From assembly GCF_029433295.1 (NCBI RefSeq), contig NZ_JAQTHV010000002.1, forward strand, positions 476,924-540,923: a DNA stretch of 64,000 bases, written 5' to 3'. The stretch is from Bifidobacterium sp. ESL0784 (GTDB taxonomy: Bacteria; Actinomycetota; Actinomycetes; Actinomycetales; Bifidobacteriaceae). How positions within the stretch are numbered: position 1 is the first letter of the stretch; each line of letters opens with the position of its first letter. Below, one piece after another: positions 17,354-25,615 of this stretch. The notes below the pieces were generated by a model. It searched no databases, had not been told where the DNA came from, and saw only the letters and a program-made list of their open reading frames with translations. The translations under genes were made by a program, and so were the position numbers.

Positions 17354-18178
17354 TCACGGGAATTTCGGGAACTGGTCGAAGTCGGGCGTGCGCTTCTGGT
17401 TGAACGCGTCGCGACCCTCCTTCGCCTCGTCGGTGGTGTAGAAAAGCATCGTCGCGTCGCCGCCGAGCTGCTGCAGGCCCGCGAGCCCGTCGGTGGCCGC
17501 GTTCATGGAGGCCTTGATGAAGCGCAGGGCCATGGGCGACTTGGTCAAGAGCTCGTCGCACCACTTGAGTGTCTCGGTCTCGATGTCCGCGAGCGGCACG
17601 ACCTTGTTGATCCAACCCATCTGCAGCGCCTCTTCAGCAGAATAGAAGTGGCCGAGGAACCAGACTTCCTTCGCGCGCTTCTGTCCGATGACGTCAGCGA
17701 GCAGGCCGGAGCCGTAGCCCGCGTCGAAGCTGCCGACCTTGGGCCCGGTCTGACCGAACTTCGCGTTGTCGGCCGCAATCGTCAGGTCGCAGACCAGTTG
17801 CAGCACGTTGCCGCCGCCGACCGACCAACCCTTGACCATCGCGATGACTGGCTTCGGGATGATGCGGATCAAGTGCTGCAGATCGAGCACATTGAGGCGC
17901 GGAACCTGGTCGCTGCCGACGTATCCGCCGTTGCCACGCACTCCCTGGTCGCCGCCCGACGAGAAGGCGAGGTCGCCCGCGCCGGTGAAGATGATGACGC
18001 CGATCGTGGCGTCGTCGCGGCAGAGCGTGAAGGCGTCAATCAGCTCTTCAATGGTTTTCGGCGTGAAGGCGTTTCGCTTCTCGGGCCGATTGATGGTAAT
18101 TTTGGCTATATGGTCGAGTCGCTCGAACAGTATTTCGTCGTATGTTTTGACGGTCTCAAAATCGTGACTTGTCGCCAT
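17354..18178 (-). CDS. menB: 1,4-dihydroxy-2-naphthoyl-CoA synthase
   Basis: 274-residue crotonase-fold enzyme that cyclises o-succinylbenzoyl-CoA to 1,4-dihydroxy-2-naphthoyl-CoA. The family-specific parts are clear: [14 protein letters not shown], the oxyanion/active-site loop [32 protein letters not shown] with the Gly of type I (bicarbonate-dependent) MenB, and the C-terminal block [17 protein letters not shown]. The whole chain lines up without gaps against the well-known E. coli form as I recall it. The start at 18178 has AAGGAG. First gene of a menB-menE unit; the promoter must lie in the 50-base space to the divergent menI-like gene. Confidence 0.92.
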   Translation of the reverse strand: MATSHDFETVKTYDEILFERLDHIAKITINRPEKRNAFTPKTIEELIDAFTLCRDDATIGVIIFTGAGDLAFSSGGDQGVRGNGGYVGSDQVPRLNVLDLQHLIRIIPKPVIAMVKGWSVGGGNVLQLVCDLTIAADNAKFGQTGPKVGSFDAGYGSGLLADVIGQKRAKEVWFLGHFYSAEEALQMGWINKVVPLADIETETLKWCDELLTKSPMALRFIKASMNAATDGLAGLQQLGGDATMLFYTTDEAKEGRDAFNQKRTPDFDQFPKFP

Positions 18179-18228
18179 GCTGGCTCCTTAGCGTCATGTC
18201 CCCTATTGCGAATGCGAGGTTCGATAGT

Positions 18229-18594
18229 ATGTCACTTGCGAATTATCTGGGCATCAAACAACAGGAAATCTCGCGGTCAAAGGTCATCTTAACATTGCCG
18301 GTTACAGAAAACGTTCTACAACCCTTCGGGATTCTGCACGGCGGCGTCAATGCTGTTTTGGCTGAGGAGGCCGCAAGTTTGGGCGCGATGGCACGGCTTG
18401 ATGCCTCTCACGTCGCGGTCGGAGTAGACATCAGCACGCATCACTTCCGCCCTGTGACGTCTGGCACATTGACCGCCACCGCAACTCCCGAAAATGTCGG
18501 TAAAACGTTGCAAACATGGCGTGTAGAGATACGTATGGGCAGCAAGCTCACCAGTATTTCAACAGTCACATTAGCTGTCCGCGAACGCCAATGA
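18229..18594 (+). CDS. menI: hotdog-fold thioesterase, MenI-like (DHNA-CoA thioesterase)
   Basis: 121-residue PaaI/YdiI-type hotdog thioesterase. The signature is GILHGGVNAVLAEEAASLGAM, with the catalytic acidic residue in the AEEA segment, followed by VGVDISTHHFRPVTSGTLTATA. It is divergently transcribed from menB with 50 bases between, so it probably hydrolyses DHNA-CoA to free DHNA, as MenI does. I chose the ATG at 18229, which has GAGG upstream and gives the usual length. A TTG at 18169 would overlap menB. The substrate is inferred from context; other acyl-CoA thioesterases share this fold. Confidence 0.7.
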   Translation: MSLANYLGIKQQEISRSKVILTLPVTENVLQPFGILHGGVNAVLAEEAASLGAMARLDASHVAVGVDISTHHFRPVTSGTLTATATPENVGKTLQTWRVEIRMGSKLTSISTVTLAVRERQ

Positions 18595-18684
18595 TTCCCA
18601 ACGAATCATATGGGGCATTCCCCGGAATTCAGAGTAGATTTTCAAAATCCGCTGAATACCAATCAGACATTCACTCTTCGCAAC

Positions 18685-18726
18685 TATCTCCAAAAAAATG
18701 TAGAAATTTACATTTTTTCGGAGATA
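18685..18726. promoter_or_regulatory. 18-bp inverted repeat between menI and the AAA ATPase gene
   Basis: Arms 18685-18702 and 18709-18726 pair at 17 of 18 positions (TATCTCC, then an A-run and ATGTA) around a 6-base loop. It could end menI transcription. It also lies 70 bases before the ATPase gene, where an operator would be expected. Confidence 0.6.
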
Positions 18727-18797
18727 ACTTCGGTAATCGGGTATGATGGATAGCCAAGGAACGAGTAAACCGGGCTTGTAACAGCAGGGGGCAAAAC

Positions 18798-20105
18798 ATG
18801 TACCGCAACGCCATGAAGCAGCTTCTTGTATGGAAGCAGAACTGCGAGCGCAAGCCTCTTCTCGTCTATGGCGCCAGACAGACCGGCAAAAGCTATCTTA
18901 TCCGGCATTTCGGCCACGACGAATTCAATGACATGGCCTACTTCGATCTCGAAGCCAATGCTGCCGCCCGCAGCGCGTTCGACGGCGACATTGAGCCGAA
19001 AACCATCCTGCGCAAACTCGGCCAGGTTCAAGGCAAACCGATCGATCCGGGCAAGACGCTCGTGGTCCTTGACGAGATTCAAGCCTCCAACCGCGCGCTG
19101 GCCAGCCTCAAATATTTCAACGAAGGCCTGCCCGGTTCGTTCGTCATCGCCGCCGGAAGTCTGCTCGGTGTCGCCGTCAAGCGCGAAGGGTTTTCGGCGC
19201 CGGTCGGCAAGGTCGAAACCATGACGCTGCGGCCGATGAGCTTCGACGAATTCCTGCTCGCGCTCGGCGACGAAACCATGCGCGACGACATACAAGCGCA
19301 ATACAGATTATCCGAACAATACGTGCGACACGACGACGCGCTCGACCGCTACTGGGCCTACTTGCTCTGCGGCGGCATGCCTGAAGCCGTGGCCGCCTAC
19401 GTTGCCGACAACCACGATTTTGGCGAAATTCGCACCATACAGCGCAACATTCTCGACCTTTACGTTGCCGACATGGCCAAATACGCCTTACCCACCGAAA
19501 CCGCACGCATACGCGAGGCATTCAACAGCATTCCCGCCCAATTGGCCAAAGAAAACCATAAATTCCAGTATAAGATCGTTCACAGTGGGGGGCGAGCGAG
19601 CCAGTATGCCTTCGCGCTCGACTGGCTAGAAACTGCAGGACTAGCGAGCCGCTGCGTGCAAATCACTTCCGGCCAGCTTCCACTCGCACTGCACGAAAAC
19701 CGTTCGGCATTCAAAATCTATATGGCCGATACCGGCTTGCTCGGCGCGATGAGCGAACTACCCGTCGAAACCCTGCTCAACCCGCAGCTGCGCGGCTCAC
19801 TTGACCTTGGCGCGTTCACCGAAAACTATGTGGCGCAAACACTCACAGCAAGCGGTCACACCCTGCGCTACTGGACCAGCAAAAGTGACGCGGAAGTCAA
19901 TTTCGTCGCCGCGCTCGGCGACCAAGCAACACTGCGCACCGCCACACCGATCGAGGTGAAATCCTCCGATAATGTCCGTTCGCGCAGCCTTCGGGCCTAC
20001 CAAGACAAATACCAGCCCCAACGCTTGATCCGACTCTCCACCAAGAACTTCGGCCGAGAAAAAGACATCGAGAGCGTGCCACTTTATGCCGCTTTCTGCC
20101 TGTGA
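18798..20105 (+). CDS. AAA ATPase with DUF4143 (COG1373)
   Basis: 435-residue protein of the AAA_14-DUF4143 family. The Walker A motif is GARQTGKSYLI near residue 25, Walker B is TLVVLDEIQ near 90, and sensor-like LPGSFVIAAGSLLGVAV follows. The second half carries the DUF4143 features: FNSIPAQLAKENHKFQYK, a winged-helix-like part, FKIYMADTGLLGAM, and FTENYVAQTLTASG with YWTSKSDAEVNFV and IEVKSSDN. That last set is a nuclease-like E-x-K fold seen in the family. Its role in bacteria is not settled. The genes behave like accessory cargo, and a relict copy lies at 3035-3160. The start has AGGGGG 6 bases upstream. A strong inverted repeat precedes it. Confidence 0.9.
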   Translation: MYRNAMKQLLVWKQNCERKPLLVYGARQTGKSYLIRHFGHDEFNDMAYFDLEANAAARSAFDGDIEPKTILRKLGQVQGKPIDPGKTLVVLDEIQASNRALASLKYFNEGLPGSFVIAAGSLLGVAVKREGFSAPVGKVETMTLRPMSFDEFLLALGDETMRDDIQAQYRLSEQYVRHDDALDRYWAYLLCGGMPEAVAAYVADNHDFGEIRTIQRNILDLYVADMAKYALPTETARIREAFNSIPAQLAKENHKFQYKIVHSGGRASQYAFALDWLETAGLASRCVQITSGQLPLALHENRSAFKIYMADTGLLGAMSELPVETLLNPQLRGSLDLGAFTENYVAQTLTASGHTLRYWTSKSDAEVNFVAALGDQATLRTATPIEVKSSDNVRSRSLRAYQDKYQPQRLIRLSTKNFGREKDIESVPLYAAFCL

Positions 20106-20506
20106 TTTGCAATGAGCTCAAGGTAGATAACCGGGTCGGCCGATAGCAAAATAGAATTGGCTCTGTCAATTTATTTTTTTAAAATCTGGCAACCGACCTT
20201 TTGTTGATTGCTATATTTCATTGTCAGCGAAGACGAAATCGGGGATTTTTGCTAGTTTCTTTAGCGAATAACACGACAATTGTCGGCGGGAATTTTTGTT
20301 TCTCCGACACTATATGAATAAATGGCAGGTTCTCAAAAATCCGTTAGGCAGAATAACCCAAGTCATCCAGTGCAATACAAAATTCCACCATGTACGGTAG
20401 TCATAACCATGGGTTTCGTGCGCTTCATGGCGTGCTCGGAAAGTAACGGAAACCTTTTAAAAAGAGAATGAAAAGCCATGATTCGAAAGGACCGTGAGCA
20501 GCCATT
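20106..20506. promoter_or_regulatory. spacer with a perfect 12-bp palindrome at 20274-20285
   Basis: AT-rich 400-base spacer upstream of the DASS transporter. It contains the palindrome CGACAATTGTCG at 20274-20285, a plausible repressor site about 220 bases before the start. No other gene or strong hairpin is seen. Confidence 0.4.
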
Positions 20507-21937
20507 ATGTCTTCGGTACTCACCAGGAAGAGAATTCCCCTAGCCCTCTTCCTCTTATGCTGCATAGGCCTCATCTTCATGTGGTTCACGCCTGCGCCCG
20601 CGCACGTGCAGACCGCAGGCTGGCACAGCTTCGCCATCGTGCTTTTCTTCCTCGCAGGGTGCGTGTTCAACGTGGCCCCGCTTTCCACCCTTTCACTGAC
20701 GATGATGACACTTCTGGGCGTCACTTTCACGATGCCGGCCGCGACGCTGATCTCGTTCTTCGGCTCCGCCCCGGTCTGGCTCGTGCTGTTCGCCTTCTTC
20801 ATGGCCATCGGCTTCCGCAAGACCAACCTCGGCGCGCGCATGGCCTACTGGCTCATCGCACACTTCGGCCGCAGCCCGCTGGCTCTGGCCTACGTCATGG
20901 CCGCCTGCGATCTGGTCCTCGCCCCGGTCATCCCGAACACCAACGCACGCGGTGCCGGCATCCTCTTCCCGATCAATCAGTCGCTGGTCGAGGCACTTGA
21001 CGAGCCCAAAGATCCGAGCAAGCGCTCCGTGAGCTCGTTCCTCACGTTGGCCACTTTCCATCTGAACCTGATTATCGGCGGCCTCTTCCTGACCTCGATG
21101 GCCACCAACCCGTTGGTCGCCAGCATGGCCGCCAGCACCTTCGGCATCAAGATTTCCTGGTTCCAATGGTTCGCGTATGCAAGCGTTCCGACGCTGCTCG
21201 CCGCAATGATCGTGCCCATCGTTATCCTCGCAATCCACCATCCGCAAGGCCAAAGCGCCGACCTCACCGTCGTGCACAAGACCGCGCAGGACAAACTCAA
21301 GAAGATGCCGAAGATGGCATTGAACGAATACCTCATGATTGCCGTCTTCGTGCTCGTCGTCGTGCTCTGGGGCACTTCAAGCATCACGAAGCTCGACAAC
21401 ACGCTCATCGCGATGCTCGGCCTCACCGCCTTGCTGATTTTAAAGATCATCGATCTCGACGACGTTTTCGCCGAAAAGCAAGGCTGGAACATCCTGCTTT
21501 GGTTGGCCCCGCTTATCGGCGTGACCGAATACCTCAACAAAACCGGCGTGGTCGGCTGGATCAAGCGCGTACTGACTTCCAGCGTCGCCGGCATTCCCGC
21601 ATGGCTCGCCATCGTGGTCATCGTGCTGCTGTACCTCTACGTGCATTATCTGCTGACCAGCGTGCTCGTCCATGTGCAGACGTTCTTCATCCCGTTCGCG
21701 GTCATCCTGGTCTCGCTGGGCGTGCCACCGATCGTCGCCACCATGCTGCTGGGCCTGTTGACCTGCATCTCGCCGGGCATGACGCATTACGGCACCGGCA
21801 CCGCCTCCATCTACTATTCCACCGGCTACGTCAGCCAGAAGGAATGGTGGAAGGTCGGCTTTATCGTCAGCCTCGTCAATCTCATTATCTATGCCGGAGT
21901 CGGTACGCTCTGGTGGAAATTGATCGGCCTATGGTAA
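20507..21937 (+). CDS. DASS/SLC13-family anion transporter
   Basis: 476-residue membrane protein with about 12 hydrophobic segments. It resembles divalent anion:Na+ symporters and the related 2-oxoglutarate/malate and citrate antiporters (CitT, SodiT1). The family blocks are the helix-hairpin signature around APVIPNTNARGAGILFPI and the region LTLATFHLNLIIGGLFLTSMATNPLV. The duplicated half has LLTCISPGMTHYGTGTAS. A dicarboxylate or tricarboxylate is the likely substrate, but the sequence cannot decide which. The ATG at 20507 is set by an in-frame stop just upstream. Its ribosome site (AAAGGA, 15 bases away) is poorly placed, so expression may be low or the start non-standard. Confidence 0.88.
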   Translation: MSSVLTRKRIPLALFLLCCIGLIFMWFTPAPAHVQTAGWHSFAIVLFFLAGCVFNVAPLSTLSLTMMTLLGVTFTMPAATLISFFGSAPVWLVLFAFFMAIGFRKTNLGARMAYWLIAHFGRSPLALAYVMAACDLVLAPVIPNTNARGAGILFPINQSLVEALDEPKDPSKRSVSSFLTLATFHLNLIIGGLFLTSMATNPLVASMAASTFGIKISWFQWFAYASVPTLLAAMIVPIVILAIHHPQGQSADLTVVHKTAQDKLKKMPKMALNEYLMIAVFVLVVVLWGTSSITKLDNTLIAMLGLTALLILKIIDLDDVFAEKQGWNILLWLAPLIGVTEYLNKTGVVGWIKRVLTSSVAGIPAWLAIVVIVLLYLYVHYLLTSVLVHVQTFFIPFAVILVSLGVPPIVATMLLGLLTCISPGMTHYGTGTASIYYSTGYVSQKEWWKVGFIVSLVNLIIYAGVGTLWWKLIGLW

Positions 21938-22049
21938 ATCGCCTACACGCATTACAATTCCCACTTCAAACCTCCGTCCGCAACAGCGACTCGGAGGCTT
22001 TGCAGGCTTTCTATGCGTTGCCTCAAGCGCTTCGGAGAGGTGATTACCG

Positions 22050-25000
22050 ATGAAAAAACGCTGGTACACAACCCCGCTGCGTCTCGTCGCGGCAGTGGTA
22101 TGCACAGTCATGACCTCCTGCGCAGTTTTTGCGAACGCCGATAGCACCGACTCACCGGTAAACGGTTCCAATATTCTGTCCGCCACGGAGCCAACCGGAT
22201 TTGCCAACTCCGGAAGCAACAACGTGGTAAAAGTCTCGAACCGAATCAAGCCACAAGACGAAGCATCCGCTCCGCAGGTAGGACCCCAAGCCACCTGCAG
22301 AGCGACAAACTGGGCCAACTGGGGCACACCGTACGCCGGCGCTACAGGCGTGAGCGGCCAAGACCGCAGCACCATCCAATGGCAAATCACCAGCGATTGC
22401 GTACTGCACCTCACTGGCGGAACCAGCCCGGATATTCCAAACAGGGCAAGCAGCATACCTTGGAATTCACGGCGCGGCAGCATCGTCGGCATCAAGGTTG
22501 AAGGCAATCTCACCTTGTTCAAAAGCAATATCGACCTCAATCCCATGTTCACCGACATGTACAGCCTCACCAGCGTCGACACCACAGGCGGCTCTCTGCA
22601 CCTGGCCGAATCCGCGGCGGCCGGACTGTTCGACAGCTGCACCTCGCTTTCCTCCATCAACGGCATCACCGGCTGGGACACCAGTCAGACCACAGGCATG
22701 GCCAGCATGTTCTACTTCTGCACGGGGCTGACGCAACTGGACCTCTCCGGTTTCAACACCGCCAATGTGGAAGACATGAGCGACATGTTCAACGGCGACA
22801 ACGCCCTCACGTCGATCCGCTTTTCCAACAATTTCAAGACGGGCAATGTGACCAGCATGTCCAGCATGTTCAACGGCTGCTCGCTGCTGACCTCCCTCGA
22901 CTTATCCAAATTTGATACCCATTCCGTCAAGAGCATGGCCCGTATGTTCGCGGGCTGTTCCAAGATCGTCTCCCTCGACCTCTCCAAATTCAATACCACC
23001 AGCGTCAACAACATGAACGCCATGTTCCAAAGCTGCAACGCCCTCACCTCCGTCGATCTCTCGAGTTTCAACACTTCCAAGGTCACGAACATGGAATTCA
23101 TGTTCAACGACTGCTCGTCGCTGACCTCGTGGATCTATCCCAACTTCACCACCCCGCTCGTGACCAACATGAACTACATGTTCGACGGGTGCACCCTTCT
23201 TGCGACGCTCGACATCTCGAGCTTCGATACCAGCCGGACCCCATCGATGAGCAACCTGCTGCCCAGCGGCCTGCGTCGCCTGAAACTCGGCACGAACACC
23301 AAACTGACCAGCAGCGCGTTATCGAATGTCAACGACACCATCAACTGGGAGGAAATGTCAAGTCTCGACAACAACGCCTCCCACATCGGGCATATCGGCG
23401 CGTTGCCTGATCTGGAAACCCGGGTGACTTCCAGCAATCCCGCCGGTTCGTATTGGGACGGAAGACTGATGCCGACCAGTGTGCAGCTGAGCGTTGACGC
23501 CAACGGAGGCAACACCAGCTTTACCCCGGTCTCCTACGACACCACCACCGCAGCGGCGATCATCACCGTGCCGCGTGGCAACGTGATTACAGCAAACAAG
23601 CCCCAATACGTCTTCACCGGCTGGAACACCTGCGCGGGCGGCGGCACCACGGGAGGCTGCCAAGCCTACCAGCCGAACGACACCATCACCGTGGCCCAAG
23701 GCGATTCCAACCCCGCCAGAACCATCACGCTTTACGCCCAGTGGACCAAGGTACCGGCGCCCATAATCGACAACAACTCACCAATCGTCCACGCTCCCCT
23801 TGGCGCGAGCCCGACCGCGGACATCATCGTATCGAACACTGCGACCGGAACCAACTCATTTGTAGCCAATGCGCTCGCCAACAGCACCACCACCATCACC
23901 ACGCCTTTGGGCTATAACAAAGCCGAAACAGGCACCGGCACATGGACGGAAACAGGCATTCCCATAGCCAGCATCCAACCCGTGATGGGCCGAACCTACG
24001 CCATCAAAGCGCTGACTACCATGACCGACCCTCTCACCGGCAACACCATAACAGCCGGACCTGTTTCGAAAAACGGCATGATACCGTATTTCAACATCAC
24101 ATTCGACGCCAATGGAGGCACAGGCGCTCCGGCCGACATGTCCGGCTTCGCCGACGTGGACAACCATTACCTCACCACATCCCCCATTCCCGCGAACGTC
24201 ATCCCCGCCAAAGGCGAGCACGATATGTTCGCCGGCTGGGCCACCAGCCCGACGGCCACGCAGCCGGATCCCGCCTATAACCCCGGCAACCACGCGCCGA
24301 CCTTCTGGCAGTACGACAGCTCGCACCCAACAGCCAAAACCCTGACGCTCTATGCCGTGTGGCATGAAGCGAAAGCTCCCGTCATCAGCGAGGTGCACCG
24401 CGACCCGACGAGCCATCACGTCATCGCGACAGGCACCGCCCAGCCCTGGAACGTCATCGGCCCTCCCAGCGTCGGCGGCTCTTCGAGCAGGGGACTGAAA
24501 GTCGATGCGGCGACGCTCACTTCGGACGGGACACTTTCCATCGCCGGCACCGCTTCCGGCACCGGCACCTCATCCGGCGGGCAAGTGGTCACCGTGCGCA
24601 TACGCGCCTGCTCCACCAACACCACCGGCCCCAACGGCACAGCGCCTCCGGCCAAAACCGGCTGGAGCAACGATAACAACGACATTCCAGCAGGCTGCAC
24701 ACAGGTCTTTGGGATGCCGACCTCCTATATTCAAGTTCCCAGATTCCCTTCCTGGCTTGGCGGTCTCAATAATATATGGTCAGCCAATCTCAACGTCACC
24801 GGCAAACCATACATCTGGGTTTACACACAATATCAATCCGGCGCCATCGACGGACCGCTCACGGTCACCCCGCTCACCCAAGGCAGCGATAATTCGGTCA
24901 AGACCTGCGTCAAACCAATGGACGCTGCGGCCAACAACTACGTCTGCGGCACTGCGACCATGGATAACACAGCGGCTTTCGACGGCACCACCGCCCACAA

Positions 25001-25304
25001 CTGGAGCCTCGATCTGCCCGAGAGCACTGCCTTCGACAGCTACGACACCAGCTCGCACCTTTACATCGACGACACCTGGCGAAACAATGCCTCGGGAGGT
25101 GGCGGAGGAGGCGGCCGGCTCAGCGTCATCTCGCCTGAAGCGTTCCTCGGCGGCACTACGCCACCTCTGACCAGCCTGCCTTTCACCGGCGACCTACGAT
25201 ACCGCATTACAGCACCGCTTGCCCTAATGATCGCTGCCGCGGCCGTTCTGATAGCCGCATTCGTGACCTTCCGCCGGTACGTTCTATCTCTGCGAAACCG
25301 GTAA
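22050..25304 (+). CDS. BspA-like (DUF285) leucine-rich surface protein, LPFTG-anchored
   Basis: 1084-residue wall protein. The signal peptide is residues 1-29 (PLRLVAAVVCTVMTSCAVFANA). Residues of about 170-420 are seven to eight BspA-type leucine-rich repeats of about 23-25 residues with the core LTSLDLSKFDT-V-SM-MF-GC. Two InlB B-repeat-like modules follow, one starting VQLSVDANGGN and ending TLYAQWTK, one starting NITFDANGGTGAP and ending TLYAVWHEA, around a fibronectin-like spacer. A poly-Gly stretch precedes LPFTG (1043-1047), a membrane helix and a basic tail, a complete sortase A signal. BspA repeats usually bind host matrix proteins or other microbes; the ligand here is unknown. The start has GGAGAGG. 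It lies 112 bases behind the DASS gene. Confidence 0.93.
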   Translation: MKKRWYTTPLRLVAAVVCTVMTSCAVFANADSTDSPVNGSNILSATEPTGFANSGSNNVVKVSNRIKPQDEASAPQVGPQATCRATNWANWGTPYAGATGVSGQDRSTIQWQITSDCVLHLTGGTSPDIPNRASSIPWNSRRGSIVGIKVEGNLTLFKSNIDLNPMFTDMYSLTSVDTTGGSLHLAESAAAGLFDSCTSLSSINGITGWDTSQTTGMASMFYFCTGLTQLDLSGFNTANVEDMSDMFNGDNALTSIRFSNNFKTGNVTSMSSMFNGCSLLTSLDLSKFDTHSVKSMARMFAGCSKIVSLDLSKFNTTSVNNMNAMFQSCNALTSVDLSSFNTSKVTNMEFMFNDCSSLTSWIYPNFTTPLVTNMNYMFDGCTLLATLDISSFDTSRTPSMSNLLPSGLRRLKLGTNTKLTSSALSNVNDTINWEEMSSLDNNASHIGHIGALPDLETRVTSSNPAGSYWDGRLMPTSVQLSVDANGGNTSFTPVSYDTTTAAAIITVPRGNVITANKPQYVFTGWNTCAGGGTTGGCQAYQPNDTITVAQGDSNPARTITLYAQWTKVPAPIIDNNSPIVHAPLGASPTADIIVSNTATGTNSFVANALANSTTTITTPLGYNKAETGTGTWTETGIPIASIQPVMGRTYAIKALTTMTDPLTGNTITAGPVSKNGMIPYFNITFDANGGTGAPADMSGFADVDNHYLTTSPIPANVIPAKGEHDMFAGWATSPTATQPDPAYNPGNHAPTFWQYDSSHPTAKTLTLYAVWHEAKAPVISEVHRDPTSHHVIATGTAQPWNVIGPPSVGGSSSRGLKVDAATLTSDGTLSIAGTASGTGTSSGGQVVTVRIRACSTNTTGPNGTAPPAKTGWSNDNNDIPAGCTQVFGMPTSYIQVPRFPSWLGGLNNIWSANLNVTGKPYIWVYTQYQSGAIDGPLTVTPLTQGSDNSVKTCVKPMDAAANNYVCGTATMDNTAAFDGTTAHNWSLDLPESTAFDSYDTSSHLYIDDTWRNNASGGGGGGGRLSVISPEAFLGGTTPPLTSLPFTGDLRYRITAPLALMIAAAAVLIAAFVTFRRYVLSLRNR

Positions 25305-25349
25305 CGACCTCCGCCATTCATCAACAACTAAAAACGCAAGCCGTAATTG

Positions 25350-25530
25350 CGAGCACGCCATTCTGTTACTAGCGCCAGAAAGGCGTATCCGGGCACGTTA
25401 AAACGCACTATTCGCACACTACTGGCAGAAAAGTGCCTATTCACACCTCTAAAGTGCATCATTCTGACCTGACACCAGAAAATCACACTTTAAAAACCGT
25501 AAAACGCACTTTTCGGCATCCTTGAGCATA
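25350..25530. repeat. intergenic repeat cluster A
   Basis: At least three diverged copies of the core GCnCTTTTnCnGCA are present, for example CTACTGGCAGAAAAGTGC at 25429-25446 and ACGCACTTTTCGGCA at 25504-25518, spaced by about 35-40 bases. The same core recurs in five other spacers of the window (28190, 45651, 52780, 55710 and 57285). No ORF with a ribosome site lies here. Confidence 0.5.
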
Positions 25531-25615
25531 CACGAGGTCAGTCATGCCATAATGAAGCGCATGCAGCGAACTCGTAACGGTGACGACGGCAACAGAATCG
25601 AAATCAATCCACTAA

